NCBI RefSeq assembly: GCF_008180615.1
Contig: NZ_VTEH01000014.1
Location: 130,294 to 194,293 of the forward strand
Direction: 5' to 3'
Length of the DNA stretch: 64,000 nt
Source of the DNA: Rossellomorea vietnamensis
GTDB taxonomy: Bacteria > Bacillota > Bacilli > Bacillales > Bacillaceae_B
The notes beneath the pieces were generated by a model, which was not told where the DNA came from, ran no database searches, and worked only from the letters and a program-made list of their open reading frames with translations. Position numbers and translations under genes: made by a program. Shown in pieces: positions 46,391 through 55,393 of this stretch. Every line of letters starts with the position of its first letter. Within the stretch, counting starts at the first letter, position 1.

Positions 46391-46970
46391 TTTCCGATTC
46401 CTCCTTCAGTAGAATAAAATTTTTCATTATTTTTTTCCCAAGCTTTGTTCCGATTGATTCCGGATGGAACTGGACACCGAACACCGGGTATTGGAAGTGT
46501 TCTAATGCCATGATTTCTTGATCATCCATCGAGAGAGCAGCAGTCGATAAAACTGGCGGAAGTGATTCCTTCTTAACCACCAAGGAGTGATACCGCATCA
46601 CTTCAACAGGCTGGGGGATATATTGAAACAATGCAGAATTATTATGTCTGATCAATGATGTTTTTCCATGTTTGATATTTCCTGCTCTGACTACTTCTCC
46701 CCCAAATGCTGCTGCAATAGCCTGATGCCCAAGGCACACTCCAAGGATCGGTTTTTTATTATAAAAATGTTGAATGACTTCAATGAGTATTCCAGCATTC
46801 TCAGGTCTACCGGGACCAGGAGAAAGGACGATAGCCGACGGATTGAGTTCTTCAATATTTTCGATGGTCAATTCATCATTTCTTTTAACGAGCACCTCTT
46901 CCCCAAGCTCGCAAAGATATTGATATAAATTGAACGTAAAAGAATCATAATTATCAATTAACAAAATCAT
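46362..46970 (-). CDS. trpG: Anthranilate synthase glutamine amidotransferase component
   Basis: A 202-residue class I amidotransferase supplying ammonia to TrpE. The catalytic triad is visible: Cys in GVCLGHQAIAAAFGG and His-Glu in VQFHPESIGT; the oxyanion strand is LSPGPGRPENAG. B. subtilis keeps this gene (pabA/trpG) in the folate operon, while here it is inside the trp operon between trpE and trpD. It overlaps trpE by 4 bp (ATGA). It may still also serve 4-amino-4-deoxychorismate synthase. Confidence 0.96.
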   Translation of the reverse strand: MILLIDNYDSFTFNLYQYLCELGEEVLVKRNDELTIENIEELNPSAIVLSPGPGRPENAGILIEVIQHFYNKKPILGVCLGHQAIAAAFGGEVVRAGNIKHGKTSLIRHNNSALFQYIPQPVEVMRYHSLVVKKESLPPVLSTAALSMDDQEIMALEHFQYPVFGVQFHPESIGTKLGKKIMKNFILLKEESENERVSTKII

Positions 46971-48355
46971 TTTGCCACCTCGATTAATGCTTTCGCTTTA
47001 TTGATGGTTTCCTCGTATTCCTTTTCAGCTTCGGAGTCGTATACGACACCTGCTCCTGCCTGTACATACGCGTATCCATCTTTGACAACCATTGTTCTGA
47101 TTGCCAGTGCCATGTCAATGTCGCCGTTTACGGAAATGTAACCGACCGTACCGGAATACACCCCCCGTTTACAGTTCTCCAATTCGTTGATGATTTTCAT
47201 TGCGGCTATTTTAGGAGCTCCGCTGACTGTCCCTGCTGGAAGACTCGCTGTGATGACATCCATGCTGTCAACCGATGGATGAAGCTTTCCTTCCACTTCC
47301 GACACCAGATGCATCACATATTTGTACCGCTCGACCATCATGTACTTAGTCAAAGTAATACTCCCCGGTTCACAAACCCTTCCGAGGTCATTTCTGGCAA
47401 GGTCCACAAGCATGCGGTGTTCAGCAAGCTCTTTTTCATCCTCTTTCAGCTCTATTTCCAATCCTCTGTCTTCGTGATCATCCAAGCCCCGCCTGCGGGT
47501 TCCGGCAATCGGATTGGCCGTAACCGTTCTCCCCTGCACCTTGATGAAACTCTCAGGGGAGGTGCCAAGCACCACATAGTCTTCAAAATCGATAAAAAAC
47601 ATATAAGGAGACGGATTGCTTTTTCTTAATTTGCGGTAATAAGTAAAGGCATCTCCGGAGAATTCAGACTTGAATCTTTGCGATAACACAACTTGAAATA
47701 TTTCACCGGCAAGTACTTGCTCCTTGGCCTCGTCTACCATAGCGAGGAATTGTTCCCTCGATAATTGAGATTGGAAGGAAAGCCGGCCGGGATCACACTC
47801 ATCCTGTACAGTTTCTATTTGGCGGATGCTCTCTTCCATTTCATCCAGCTTCTCCTCCGGCTTCTGATTTGCCTTTTCATCGAAGCCTTGTGCAGCAAGC
47901 ATGATCACTTTGTTTTCCAGATGATCGAATACGATAATCTTTTCGTAATACATAAGATGGATGTCTGGCATTTCAAGAGCGTTTTCTGGTATCCGGCCGA
48001 TATTTTCAAAATGACGGATGTTATCATAACCGATATAGCCCACCGCTCCGCCCTCAAAAGGAAAGTCCTGCTTAATGCCTGATGTTCCGGAAAACATCCT
48101 TTTCAGCTTTTCGAAAGGTTCCCCTTCCGAATAGGAGATTTCGCCTGAATGAAAATGAACTTCTGTCATTTCACGGCCATCCGCCTTGAATTCGAAAAAA
48201 GGATTGCTTCCAAGGAAGGAATACCTTCCTGACTTTTGATGCTTCAGTGAACTCTCCAGCAGGAACTTTCGCCGCCCCCTCAACTTTTTAAAAACACTGA
48301 TCGGCGTCAGTTCATCCGCATTTATTTCTCTGGTATGAAATCGGATATCTTTCAT
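46967..48355 (-). CDS. trpE: Anthranilate synthase component I
   Basis: A 462-residue chorismate-utilising enzyme making anthranilate. FLLESSLKHQKSGRYSFLGSNPF near residue 30 includes the LLES element of the feedback tryptophan site; C-terminal family blocks include FQVVLSQRF, YMFFIDFEDYVVLGTSPESFI, PIAGTRRRG, LVDLARNDLGRV, and PAGTVSGAPK. The ATG at 48355 has AGGAGG at 9-nt spacing; an ATG at 48364 touches that site, and the longer frame lies inside the leader. First gene of trpEGDCFBA. Confidence 0.97.
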   Translation of the reverse strand: MKDIRFHTREINADELTPISVFKKLRGRRKFLLESSLKHQKSGRYSFLGSNPFFEFKADGREMTEVHFHSGEISYSEGEPFEKLKRMFSGTSGIKQDFPFEGGAVGYIGYDNIRHFENIGRIPENALEMPDIHLMYYEKIIVFDHLENKVIMLAAQGFDEKANQKPEEKLDEMEESIRQIETVQDECDPGRLSFQSQLSREQFLAMVDEAKEQVLAGEIFQVVLSQRFKSEFSGDAFTYYRKLRKSNPSPYMFFIDFEDYVVLGTSPESFIKVQGRTVTANPIAGTRRRGLDDHEDRGLEIELKEDEKELAEHRMLVDLARNDLGRVCEPGSITLTKYMMVERYKYVMHLVSEVEGKLHPSVDSMDVITASLPAGTVSGAPKIAAMKIINELENCKRGVYSGTVGYISVNGDIDMALAIRTMVVKDGYAYVQAGAGVVYDSEAEKEYEETINKAKALIEVAK

Positions 48356-48424
48356 ATGTTTCATCCTCCTGTTTCTTCCGTGACAGTCACGCCCCGGAAT
48401 TTGTCGATTTTCTTTCCTAAATAA

Positions 48425-48716
48425 AAAAGTCCCCCATGAAAACAGATCAACTGTTTCATGGAGGACGATTGAAATCGCGGTGCCACCTCGCATTGAAGCT
48501 CAAAAAAGAACTCCCTCTTTTTCAGGTACGGGAAACTAATCCGATACCCTATCCTTTTAACGGCGGAATCCCGGACTGCCCTACTTCTGTTCAAGCAGCC
48601 TCTCACAAGTCCATTCAATAGTGCCCCTCGTGCCGGATTCTCATCTCCGCCGGCTTTCTGTAACGATTTCGGCATTACCTACTACTCTTGTTCAATGATT
48701 TAAATTTATGGAATTT
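48425..48716 (-). ncRNA. T-box leader, proximal (Trp specifier), with attenuator
   Basis: On the minus strand: stem I elements GAAAGCCGGCGG and a specifier region TTGAATGGACTTGTGAG with TGG (Trp) in the GAA-codon-A context; the T-box sequence GCGAGGTGGCACCGCG near 48475-48490; and a terminator CCTCCATGAAACAG...CTGTTTTCATGGGGG with TTTTTT. Uncharged tRNA-Trp would stabilise the antiterminator and allow trpE transcription. Confidence 0.88.
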
Positions 48717-48727
48717 TTTCAAATAAA

Positions 48728-49010
48728 AAAGGGTTTCCCGTCCTAAAATAAGGACGGGAAACCCGTGGTACCACCTTCGTTGACTGTCTGACAGTCCGCT
48801 TAGCCATATCGGAGAAGAACCTCTAATATGTGTCTCTTATATCGATGAGACGTTCGTCAAAGCCTACTCTCGGCACAAGCCGATTTCGGTTTGAAGGCTC
48901 GGAAGTCCATTCACATCCATGATTCACACCAGTTCACACCATCCACTGGCTCTCTTAAGTGATCATCGGAAGCTACTCCTCTTCGTCAGCGCCGATCCGT
49001 TTTGTAATTG
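48728..49010 (-). ncRNA. T-box leader, distal (Trp specifier), with attenuator
   Basis: On the minus strand: GAGAGCCAGTGGATGGTGTG, specifier region GTGAATGGACTTCCGAG with TGG, T-box AAGGTGGTACCACG (48764-48777), and a terminator GGGTTTCCCGTCC...GGACGGGAAACCC with TTTTTT. It precedes the proximal T-box, so both must be passed for full expression. Confidence 0.9.
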
Positions 49011-49016
49011 TTAATT

Positions 49017-49046
49017 ATCATAATATGAAATGAACTTGTAAGTCAA
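49017..49046 (-). promoter_or_regulatory. Sigma-A promoter of the trp operon
   Basis: TTGACT (49041-49046) and TATGAT (49017-49022) are 18 bp apart on the minus strand. Predicted start near 49010, at the beginning of the distal T-box. Confidence 0.7.
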
Positions 49047-49588
49047 TAGGCTTTTATCAGAATTTTATATTTTATCGAAATGACTTGAATTACAAACCAT
49101 TTCGGGACAGGAATCCTCTTTTAGGTCTGCTTTCTTTCTCCTTTTTCAAAAGATTTTATTTCGTCTTTATTTCTTAATGAATTTATATTATTATGAAAAA
49201 ATTTCCAATGGCCCTTGGGAGATTGCTTGATAGTAGACGTGTCTCAAGCTCCTTAGTCAATTTTTTCTTTTTGATCCCCAAAGACATAATCAGGACAATC
49301 ATATAGGCATCGGTCATTAAACTATTTTCATAACAGCAGTGCCAGGATCCATCACTTTGCTGTCAGGTTGTCAATCTGTCCGTTATCCTGTTAATCTGCT
49401 CTTCTATATAGTTTTCATGATTACACGGCCTTTTCAGGAAGGATATCTATTAATATATTGGAGCTTTTCGCCACATGCCGTAGAGCTTATTTTCAAGAAG
49501 TTCAATAATTCTACATATCTTCAAGCGGAAATAATTCCCTTTTTTTATATACTATAGATAACAAAACTTTTCCCTGGGGGGAATCTGT

Positions 49589-50644
49589 ATGGTGGGAGCT
49601 ATACAAAAACCAAAAAAGAAATGGCTGCTTTTTCTTTCGCTAACAACTTTGATACTATTATGTAACTTTTTCGTTTACCGCCTTGAAGAAGTACCAGAAG
49701 GAATGGTTATTGGTTCAATTATTGACCTGATGATCGTCATTCCACTTTTGGCTTACATTTTTATCAACCGGAGAAGGCACTCTTTCAAAACATTATCGCT
49801 TGTCATTGCAGCAGGATACGGAGCTGCTTGGATTATCGTCCCAAACGACCAGTTATCTTCACTCTCATTTTTTAAATACTTGCTCTTTGCAGCCGAGGGA
49901 GCCTTCTTACTTCTTGAGCTGTATATCGCCTTTCATATCATTAAGAGAATTCCTAAACTATGGACCTATACAAAGGAACTCAAAGCGGTTGATGGAGATT
50001 TTTTCCCACACAGGCTGGAGACAGCCATCCAGGAAAATATGTCTGCTCCCCTATTTATCAAGATCTATCTGACTGAGTTGTCTCTGTTCTACTACAGCTT
50101 GTTTTCATGGAAGAAAAAAGCTTTAGTGACTAAAGACTCGTTCACCCTTCATCATAAAACAAGCACTATGGCCCTTTATATAATGGTTATTCACGCCATT
50201 CTTCTTGAATCGGTCGGTCTTCACTTCCTGCTTCACCAGTGGAATCCTATTGTTTCATGGATCCTGCTCATATTGAATATATATACTGTGTTTTTCATTC
50301 TTGCCCAAATACAAGGTTTCCGCCTCAATCCTGTAAGGATCACAGAGGACCAGCTCATCATACGAATAGGATTTGCCAGCAGAATCAATATCCCTTTGAA
50401 AGCCATTAAATCTGTCAAAGAGTATGAAGGACCTGAAAAAATGGAAAAAGAAAAGGCTAAAACAACCTTTCAGGCAATCGCCCCTGATTTCATTGAAGAA
50501 AAGCCTCAGCTTGAGATTCTTTTAAATGAACCGCAAAAAGCCTATTTACTTTATGGTCTCACAAAAAGTGTGTCACAGATTCATATCAGGCTGGATGACC
50601 CTTCTGCCTTTAAACTCGCGCTGACCAGAAAAATCACAACATGA
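49589..50644 (+). CDS. Uncharacterised multi-pass membrane protein (351 aa)
   Basis: A 351-residue protein with about six membrane segments (three before residue 60 and around 80-115, and two near 195-240), then a cytoplasmic C-terminal domain from about 245. That part (LNPVRITEDQLIIRIGFASRINIPLKAIKSVK) has the alternating strand pattern of a bacterial PH-like domain. I recognise no function. The start has GGGGGG 7 nt upstream. The region before it (49047-49588) shows no other gene. Confidence 0.7.
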   Translation: MVGAIQKPKKKWLLFLSLTTLILLCNFFVYRLEEVPEGMVIGSIIDLMIVIPLLAYIFINRRRHSFKTLSLVIAAGYGAAWIIVPNDQLSSLSFFKYLLFAAEGAFLLLELYIAFHIIKRIPKLWTYTKELKAVDGDFFPHRLETAIQENMSAPLFIKIYLTELSLFYYSLFSWKKKALVTKDSFTLHHKTSTMALYIMVIHAILLESVGLHFLLHQWNPIVSWILLILNIYTVFFILAQIQGFRLNPVRITEDQLIIRIGFASRINIPLKAIKSVKEYEGPEKMEKEKAKTTFQAIAPDFIEEKPQLEILLNEPQKAYLLYGLTKSVSQIHIRLDDPSAFKLALTRKITT

Positions 50645-50650
50645 CACCCA

Positions 50651-50690
50651 GGTGCTGCTCTTCCAATTAGGAGAGCAGCCTTTTTTCTGT
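50651..50690 (+). terminator. Terminator of the membrane protein gene
   Basis: CTGCTCTTCCAATTAGGAGAGCAG followed by CCTTTTTT. Confidence 0.9.
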
Positions 50691-50784
50691 TCCGAGTTCT
50701 CTGATTGTCCTTAACCATCTTTCCTATGGATTTATGTTAGAATTGATATTGAATTCAGAATGTTGATGAATGGATGTGTTGACA

Positions 50785-51483
50785 ATGAACTATACAATTT
50801 ATCCCCTTGGAGATTCTGCTCTTATAGTAGATTTTCATATCGCGGATGAAGAAAGACTATTGAATATATTAACCTCTCTTACACAATCTCTTCCCTCGTT
50901 CATGCATGAATCCTTCATTGAGGCGGTGCCCTCCTACAACACGGTAACCGTTCACTATGATCCTCTTAAAATAAAATCTCATTTCCCCTATCAATTGATG
51001 AAGGCTGCACTGATTGAATTAATCGATGGGTTGAAGGTGAAGGAAAGCAGGAAAAATAGAGAAATCGTTACCATTCCAGTTCTTTATGGAAATGGCTATG
51101 GACCCGACCTTCCTTTTGTTGCACAACACAACGATATTTCTGTTGAGGAGGTCATCAAGATCCATACCGAAAGACTTTATACTGTAGCTTTTCTGGGCTT
51201 TTCCCCGGGTTTCCCTTTCTTAAGAGGAATGTCTTCTTCTATTACCGCACCAAGGCGGCAAAGTCCCCGGATCAAAATTGAAGAGGGTTCTGTCGGGATT
51301 GCAGGCAGCCAGACTGGTGTATACCCTGTTTCCTCACCAGGAGGCTGGCAAATCATAGGCAGGACACCCTTGAAGCTGTTCAACCCCGGCGATCCTGATA
51401 ACCCTGCCCTCCTCTCCCAAGGGGACCTGCTGAAGTTCACTTCAATATCTAAAGAAGAATTTCATAGATTGGAGGAAAGCTGA
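50785..51483 (+). CDS. pxpB: 5-oxoprolinase subunit PxpB (KipI family)
   Basis: A 232-residue allophanate-hydrolase-subunit-1-like protein. Family blocks YPLGDSALIVDF at the start, the FLGFSPGFPFLRGM segment and GSVGIAGSQTGVYPVSSPGG then WQIIGRTP are intact. PxpB with PxpC and PxpA hydrolyses 5-oxoproline to glutamate at the expense of ATP; in B. subtilis the homologue KipI also inhibits the kinase KinA. The ATG at 50785 fits the family start; an earlier ATG at 50770 adds five residues. Three genes run B-C-A, and pxpC starts 2 bp after this stop. Confidence 0.93.
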   Translation: MNYTIYPLGDSALIVDFHIADEERLLNILTSLTQSLPSFMHESFIEAVPSYNTVTVHYDPLKIKSHFPYQLMKAALIELIDGLKVKESRKNREIVTIPVLYGNGYGPDLPFVAQHNDISVEEVIKIHTERLYTVAFLGFSPGFPFLRGMSSSITAPRRQSPRIKIEEGSVGIAGSQTGVYPVSSPGGWQIIGRTPLKLFNPGDPDNPALLSQGDLLKFTSISKEEFHRLEES

Positions 51484-51485
51484 CC

Positions 51486-52442
51486 ATGGGTTTCTCAGTA
51501 GAAAAGAGCGGCTTGATGACGACCATCCAGGATAAAGGCAGGACAGGTTACCGTAATATCGGCATGCCTGTCAGCGGTCCCATGGACACAACGGCATTCC
51601 GCCTGGCGAATCTTATAGTGGGTAACAGGGAGACTGAAGCAGCATTGGAAGTTACCATGCAAGGACCCGTATTACACTTTACATCGGATACTGAACTCGC
51701 CCTCTGCGGTGCAGATTTGAATCCGTCCATAAATGATGAACAGGTATCCAACAATAAACCTCTGCTAATCAAAAAAGGGGACGTCCTTCGATTCGGTCCC
51801 GCTGAAAAAGGAATGCGCGTGTATATCGCTTTCAAAGGCGGCATGAAAATAGAGAAACAACTTGGAAGCTGCAGCACCTATCTGCCCGCAGGAATCGGCG
51901 GCTATAAGGGAAGAGCATTAAAAGCAGGCGATAAGATTGAGTTGAATTTACAAGGTCATTCAGAAAGAAAAATTTCCTGGTCTGCTTCTCCCCTCTTTTT
52001 CACCTATCTCCAAAAGAGAGAAGTGAGAATCCTCAAGAGCAAGCAGTGGCAATGGTTTACTAAAGAAGCACAATCAAGCTTCTTGTCAGAAGAGTTTACC
52101 ATTCAGCCAGAGTCCGACCGCATGGGGTATAGGTTGGATGGTCCTAAGCTCACGACGATTGAGAAACAGGAGTTATCTACAGAAGGAATAGTAAAAGGGT
52201 CGATTCAAGTGCCTGCAAACGGCCGGCCCATTATTCTCATGGCCGACAGCCAGCCCACAGGAGGCTACCCAAAAATCGCCAATGTCATAACGGCCGATCT
52301 GCCTGTCATTGCCCAGCTGAAGCCTCTTGAGAAAATTCGTTTCAGGGAGGTAACCATGCAGGAAGCTTATCAAGCTCTAGTGGATAAAGAAGAGGATTTT
52401 AAATTAATCAATGCCGGAATCCGATTGAAAAACAGAAAATGA
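51486..52442 (+). CDS. pxpC: 5-oxoprolinase subunit PxpC (KipA family)
   Basis: A 318-residue protein of the biotin-dependent carboxyltransferase-like, allophanate hydrolase subunit 2 group. Typical segments: LMTTIQDKGRTGYRNIGMPVSGPMD, LEVTMQGPVLHF, LCGADLNPSI and, near the end, DRMGYRLDGPKL and ILMADSQPTGGYPKIANVITADLP. It forms the PxpBC kinase-like complex that phosphorylates 5-oxoproline. The ATG at 51486 follows GGAGGAAAGCTGACC. Confidence 0.94.
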   Translation: MGFSVEKSGLMTTIQDKGRTGYRNIGMPVSGPMDTTAFRLANLIVGNRETEAALEVTMQGPVLHFTSDTELALCGADLNPSINDEQVSNNKPLLIKKGDVLRFGPAEKGMRVYIAFKGGMKIEKQLGSCSTYLPAGIGGYKGRALKAGDKIELNLQGHSERKISWSASPLFFTYLQKREVRILKSKQWQWFTKEAQSSFLSEEFTIQPESDRMGYRLDGPKLTTIEKQELSTEGIVKGSIQVPANGRPIILMADSQPTGGYPKIANVITADLPVIAQLKPLEKIRFREVTMQEAYQALVDKEEDFKLINAGIRLKNRK

Positions 52443-52567
52443 AACAAACAATATAGGTATCCGTTCAATCAATTGCAGTGAAACGATCAGCAGAGTTCAC
52501 TGAATTCTGCTGAATTACCGGGATACTGAGAGTTCGTCTAAAAAGCTAAGAACTGGAGGAGATCAGC

Positions 52568-53299
52568 ATTAAAATTGATTTAAACTGTGATCTTGGAGAA
52601 AGTTTTGGAAGCTATCTCAAAGGAAATGATGAAGAAATCCTGAAAAAAATCACTTCGGCTAATATTGCATGCGGCTTTCATGCAGGCGACCCGCACATTA
52701 TGCTGAAAACGGTTCAGATGGCGTTGAGAAATAGCGTCAAAATCGGAGCCCATCCAGGTTATCCGGACCTTCAGGGGTTCGGCAGGCGCCATATGGAAAT
52801 TCCACCAAAGGAAATCTATTCGCTGGTCCTGTATCAGATTGGTTCACTGCACGCCATTGTAAAAGCGCAGGGAGGAGAACTATCTCACGTAAAACCGCAC
52901 GGCGCCCTCTATAACCGGGCAGCAAAGGAATTAGAAACAGCACGTGCCATCGCTAAGGCAGTACATGATTTTGATTCTTCCCTGACGTTATTCGGCCTGG
53001 CTAATTCCTGCCTGCTAGCAGCTGGTGAGGAAATCGGCATCCCTACCGCAAGCGAAGTCTTTGCTGACAGGACCTATCAAAGAGATGGCAGTCTTACCCC
53101 GCGCTCACAGGAAGGAGCCGTCATCCTTGACGAGCAGCAGGCAATAGACCAGGTAATCAGAATGGTAAAAGAACACAAAGTTGCGAGTACAGATGGGATT
53201 GACATTGAAATAATTCCTGATACCATATGCTTGCACGGAGACAATGAAAGAGCTCTTATGTTTGCTGAAAAAATAACAGCTGCCTTAAATGACCTATAG
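52568..53299 (+). CDS. pxpA: 5-oxoprolinase subunit PxpA (LamB/YcsF family), ATT start
   Basis: A 243-residue protein beginning (with initiator Met) KIDLNCDLGESFG, the invariant PxpA start, followed by SANIACGFHAGDPHIM, GAHPGYPDLQGFGRR and HVKPHGALYN. The in-frame codon at the family start position is ATT, 6 nt after GGAGGAG. No ATG, GTG or TTG precedes it in frame after the upstream TAA; the next ATG is at 52700 and would remove the DLGES motif. ATT initiation is known for infC. A lost start by mutation or sequencing error is the alternative. PxpA supplies the hydrolase for the PxpBC complex. Confidence 0.88.
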   Translation: MKIDLNCDLGESFGSYLKGNDEEILKKITSANIACGFHAGDPHIMLKTVQMALRNSVKIGAHPGYPDLQGFGRRHMEIPPKEIYSLVLYQIGSLHAIVKAQGGELSHVKPHGALYNRAAKELETARAIAKAVHDFDSSLTLFGLANSCLLAAGEEIGIPTASEVFADRTYQRDGSLTPRSQEGAVILDEQQAIDQVIRMVKEHKVASTDGIDIEIIPDTICLHGDNERALMFAEKITAALNDL

Positions 53300-53673
53300 T
53301 TTTACCTCTGCACTGAGCAGCTCAGCGAGTCCGTCTAGTGATGATTTGAAGATATAAATTTTACTTCTAATCAGAAGGGTATCTTGATATGTAACTGGTT
53401 CTGTTCTGAAGTACAAACTTCTAATTAGCTAAAGAAACGATCGAGTGATTCACACCAAAACACAAAGTCTATTGATTTCCACTCCAATCAAATTATTTTT
53501 AGATTTTTTATAATTAATTACTCTCCTTTATATTAGTATTGGGATTTAAAGTGTATAGGAAATTGTGCCACGAATTTTGCAGATCAAAAAGTTCTGTCAT
53601 TTGCTATTTAGTGTTCATTTTGAATTACCAATTTGAACAGATTCACTAGCAAGAATACCCTTAAAATCAACAA

Positions 53674-53720
53674 AAAAGGAGTATCAAAATTAATGCGTTT
53701 TGACACTCCTTTTGATGTGT
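53674..53720 (+). terminator. Terminator-like hairpin after pxpBCA
   Basis: AAAAAGGAGTATCAAAA...TTTTGACACTCCTTTT. It lies about 375 bp after pxpA in a gene-free stretch; nothing else was seen between 53300 and 53970. Confidence 0.6.
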
Positions 53721-53929
53721 AGTCGTTAATTTTGCACTCAAAAATTGAACCCGTTATTTGATATTATGCCCTTCACCGGACTAGCGCGGTGCATCAAAGG
53801 TTTTTTACTCTTAACATTTAGATTAGCTTTTTGTTTTTTTGCCAGAATATTACCGATGAATGTGTATGGGTATTCATATTAACTCAGCAAAAACATAGTA
53901 GAATTTCATTAAAAAAGCTTTTGAAATTT

Positions 53930-53970
53930 AAAAAAGAAGCGGTTTCTCATCGAGACCCGCTTCTTTTTGT
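53930..53970 (-). terminator. Terminator of nrnB
   Basis: On the minus strand AAGAAGCGGGTCTCGATGAGAAACCGCTTCTT with T-runs in both directions; it begins at the nrnB stop codon. Confidence 0.88.
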
Positions 53971-55211
53971 TACTCTCCTTTTTTGTCTGCCATCACATTA
54001 AAAGGCAGTTTTTCGGCTGCAGCTTGAAGGATTTTGTGGTTTTTCACATTTTCCATTAAGAATTCTGTGTACTCATCATCTTTGCACAGAGCAGCAGAAT
54101 ATTCTTTTTTAATATGATTTTCCGCATCCAGATATGTTGGGAAATCACCTTCGAAAACTCCATTATACTCGACTTTCCACTCTTCACCATCGATAGGATA
54201 GACAAACAATTGGTCTTCCTGCCTGTTTTTATAGAGAGACCCATTTGGAGATTCTTTTAAGTTGTAACGATTTTTTGGAGCATCGATCGGAAGTGGTTCG
54301 ATGGTAAATACATCCGTCACAAAAAGCTTGAATGCTTCCGTAGTCAAATTGCAGCCTGAAGCTTTGGCATGGCCGCCGCCTTCAAATTTTCCTGCCACTT
54401 CAGAAACATCCACGTGATCATGAATGGTTCTTAAAGATATCCGTTTTCCTCCAACACTGATGATGGCAATGTAGTCCAGGAAAGGATAGTCTTTGCCGAG
54501 CTCATTCCCCAATTCAGAATGATAGGATTCTGCATGTACTATACCGACGCAATATTCATCAATAAACGATTTGGTCAGTTCCCGTCTTTTTCGGCGGATG
54601 TACCTTTCAATTTTAGCCTCTTCCATTTCAAGAAGCTTCTGTTCGAATTCATCAAAGAAAAACTTTTCATGATTTTTTATCCGTTTCAGCATTTTTTCTT
54701 CAAACTCTTCTAACGTTAGCAGGAAGAACAAATCATTCAACCTCTTGGCGGTAGTGTTGTTGTTTACATCCCACTCCCATGTATCATATTGGCGGACTAG
54801 TTCAACGAACTCTTCAAGAATAGGGGTCGACTCAATCTCGCCTCTTTCTTTAAGTTCTTCATAAAGAAGGGATGTTGCTGAAGCAAGCCTGCCATCTTCG
54901 TATTGGACCGTCACGGCTGCCCACTCGTATGCATTTAAATGTTCTGCGCTGCGGTGATGGTCAATCAATTCCACTTTTCCATCTTTTTTAAAATAGCTTT
55001 GCAGAGCTTCTTCATTTTCTTTATTCACTGATAGATCAGTAATGAACAACTTTGTGTTTTTTTGCGGCCTTTTTAAGAACCTTGCCACCTGGAAGTTTAA
55101 ACCGCCTATCGAATTGTAGCGTACTTCCGCCTCTTCTCCCCAGGCTATTTTTGCGATGATGCCGCATCCGACTCCATCTAAATCATTATGAGATAGTAAA
55201 AAACGTTGCAT
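53970..55211 (-). CDS. nrnB: NrnB-type DHH/DHHA1 phosphodiesterase (YngD family)
   Basis: A 413-residue DHH-family phosphodiesterase related to B. subtilis NrnB (YngD), an oligoribonuclease also able to degrade pAp and short RNAs. Motifs: SHNDLDGVG at 7-15, LFITDLSV near 56-63, DHH in ELIDHHRSAEH (Asp84-His86), and the DHHA1 motif FEGGGHAKASG. A long helical insert (about 150-220) and a C-terminal extension from about 305 that is absent in NrnA are typical of NrnB. Monocistronic, divergent from nothing nearby, with its own terminator. Substrate is taken from the family. Confidence 0.9.
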   Translation of the reverse strand: MQRFLLSHNDLDGVGCGIIAKIAWGEEAEVRYNSIGGLNFQVARFLKRPQKNTKLFITDLSVNKENEEALQSYFKKDGKVELIDHHRSAEHLNAYEWAAVTVQYEDGRLASATSLLYEELKERGEIESTPILEEFVELVRQYDTWEWDVNNNTTAKRLNDLFFLLTLEEFEEKMLKRIKNHEKFFFDEFEQKLLEMEEAKIERYIRRKRRELTKSFIDEYCVGIVHAESYHSELGNELGKDYPFLDYIAIISVGGKRISLRTIHDHVDVSEVAGKFEGGGHAKASGCNLTTEAFKLFVTDVFTIEPLPIDAPKNRYNLKESPNGSLYKNRQEDQLFVYPIDGEEWKVEYNGVFEGDFPTYLDAENHIKKEYSAALCKDDEYTEFLMENVKNHKILQAAAEKLPFNVMADKKGE

Positions 55212-55283
55212 GTTTGGCCTCCTAGGCTTCTCTATGTATTAATGGTTTTAGGTTTTGTCATTTCCTTGCTAATATACAGGAAA

Positions 55284-55318
55284 AAGCTCCGTCTGTTAAA
55301 TGATACGGAGCAATTTTT
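55284..55318 (-). terminator. Terminator of queCDE
   Basis: On the minus strand GCTCCGTATCATTTAACAGACGGAGC is followed by TTTTTCC. Confidence 0.85.
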
Positions 55319-55393
55319 CATTGTGATATGCTGTAAAACGAACGGAAACAGATTGTTTGAGCAAGAACAGCTGGATAACAGAAAGGTAAAAAC

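Noticed and set aside
48356..49016. TRAP-binding leader (GAG/TAG repeats) for trp
   Set aside because: The leader is fully explained by two T-boxes; no regular triplet array was seen.
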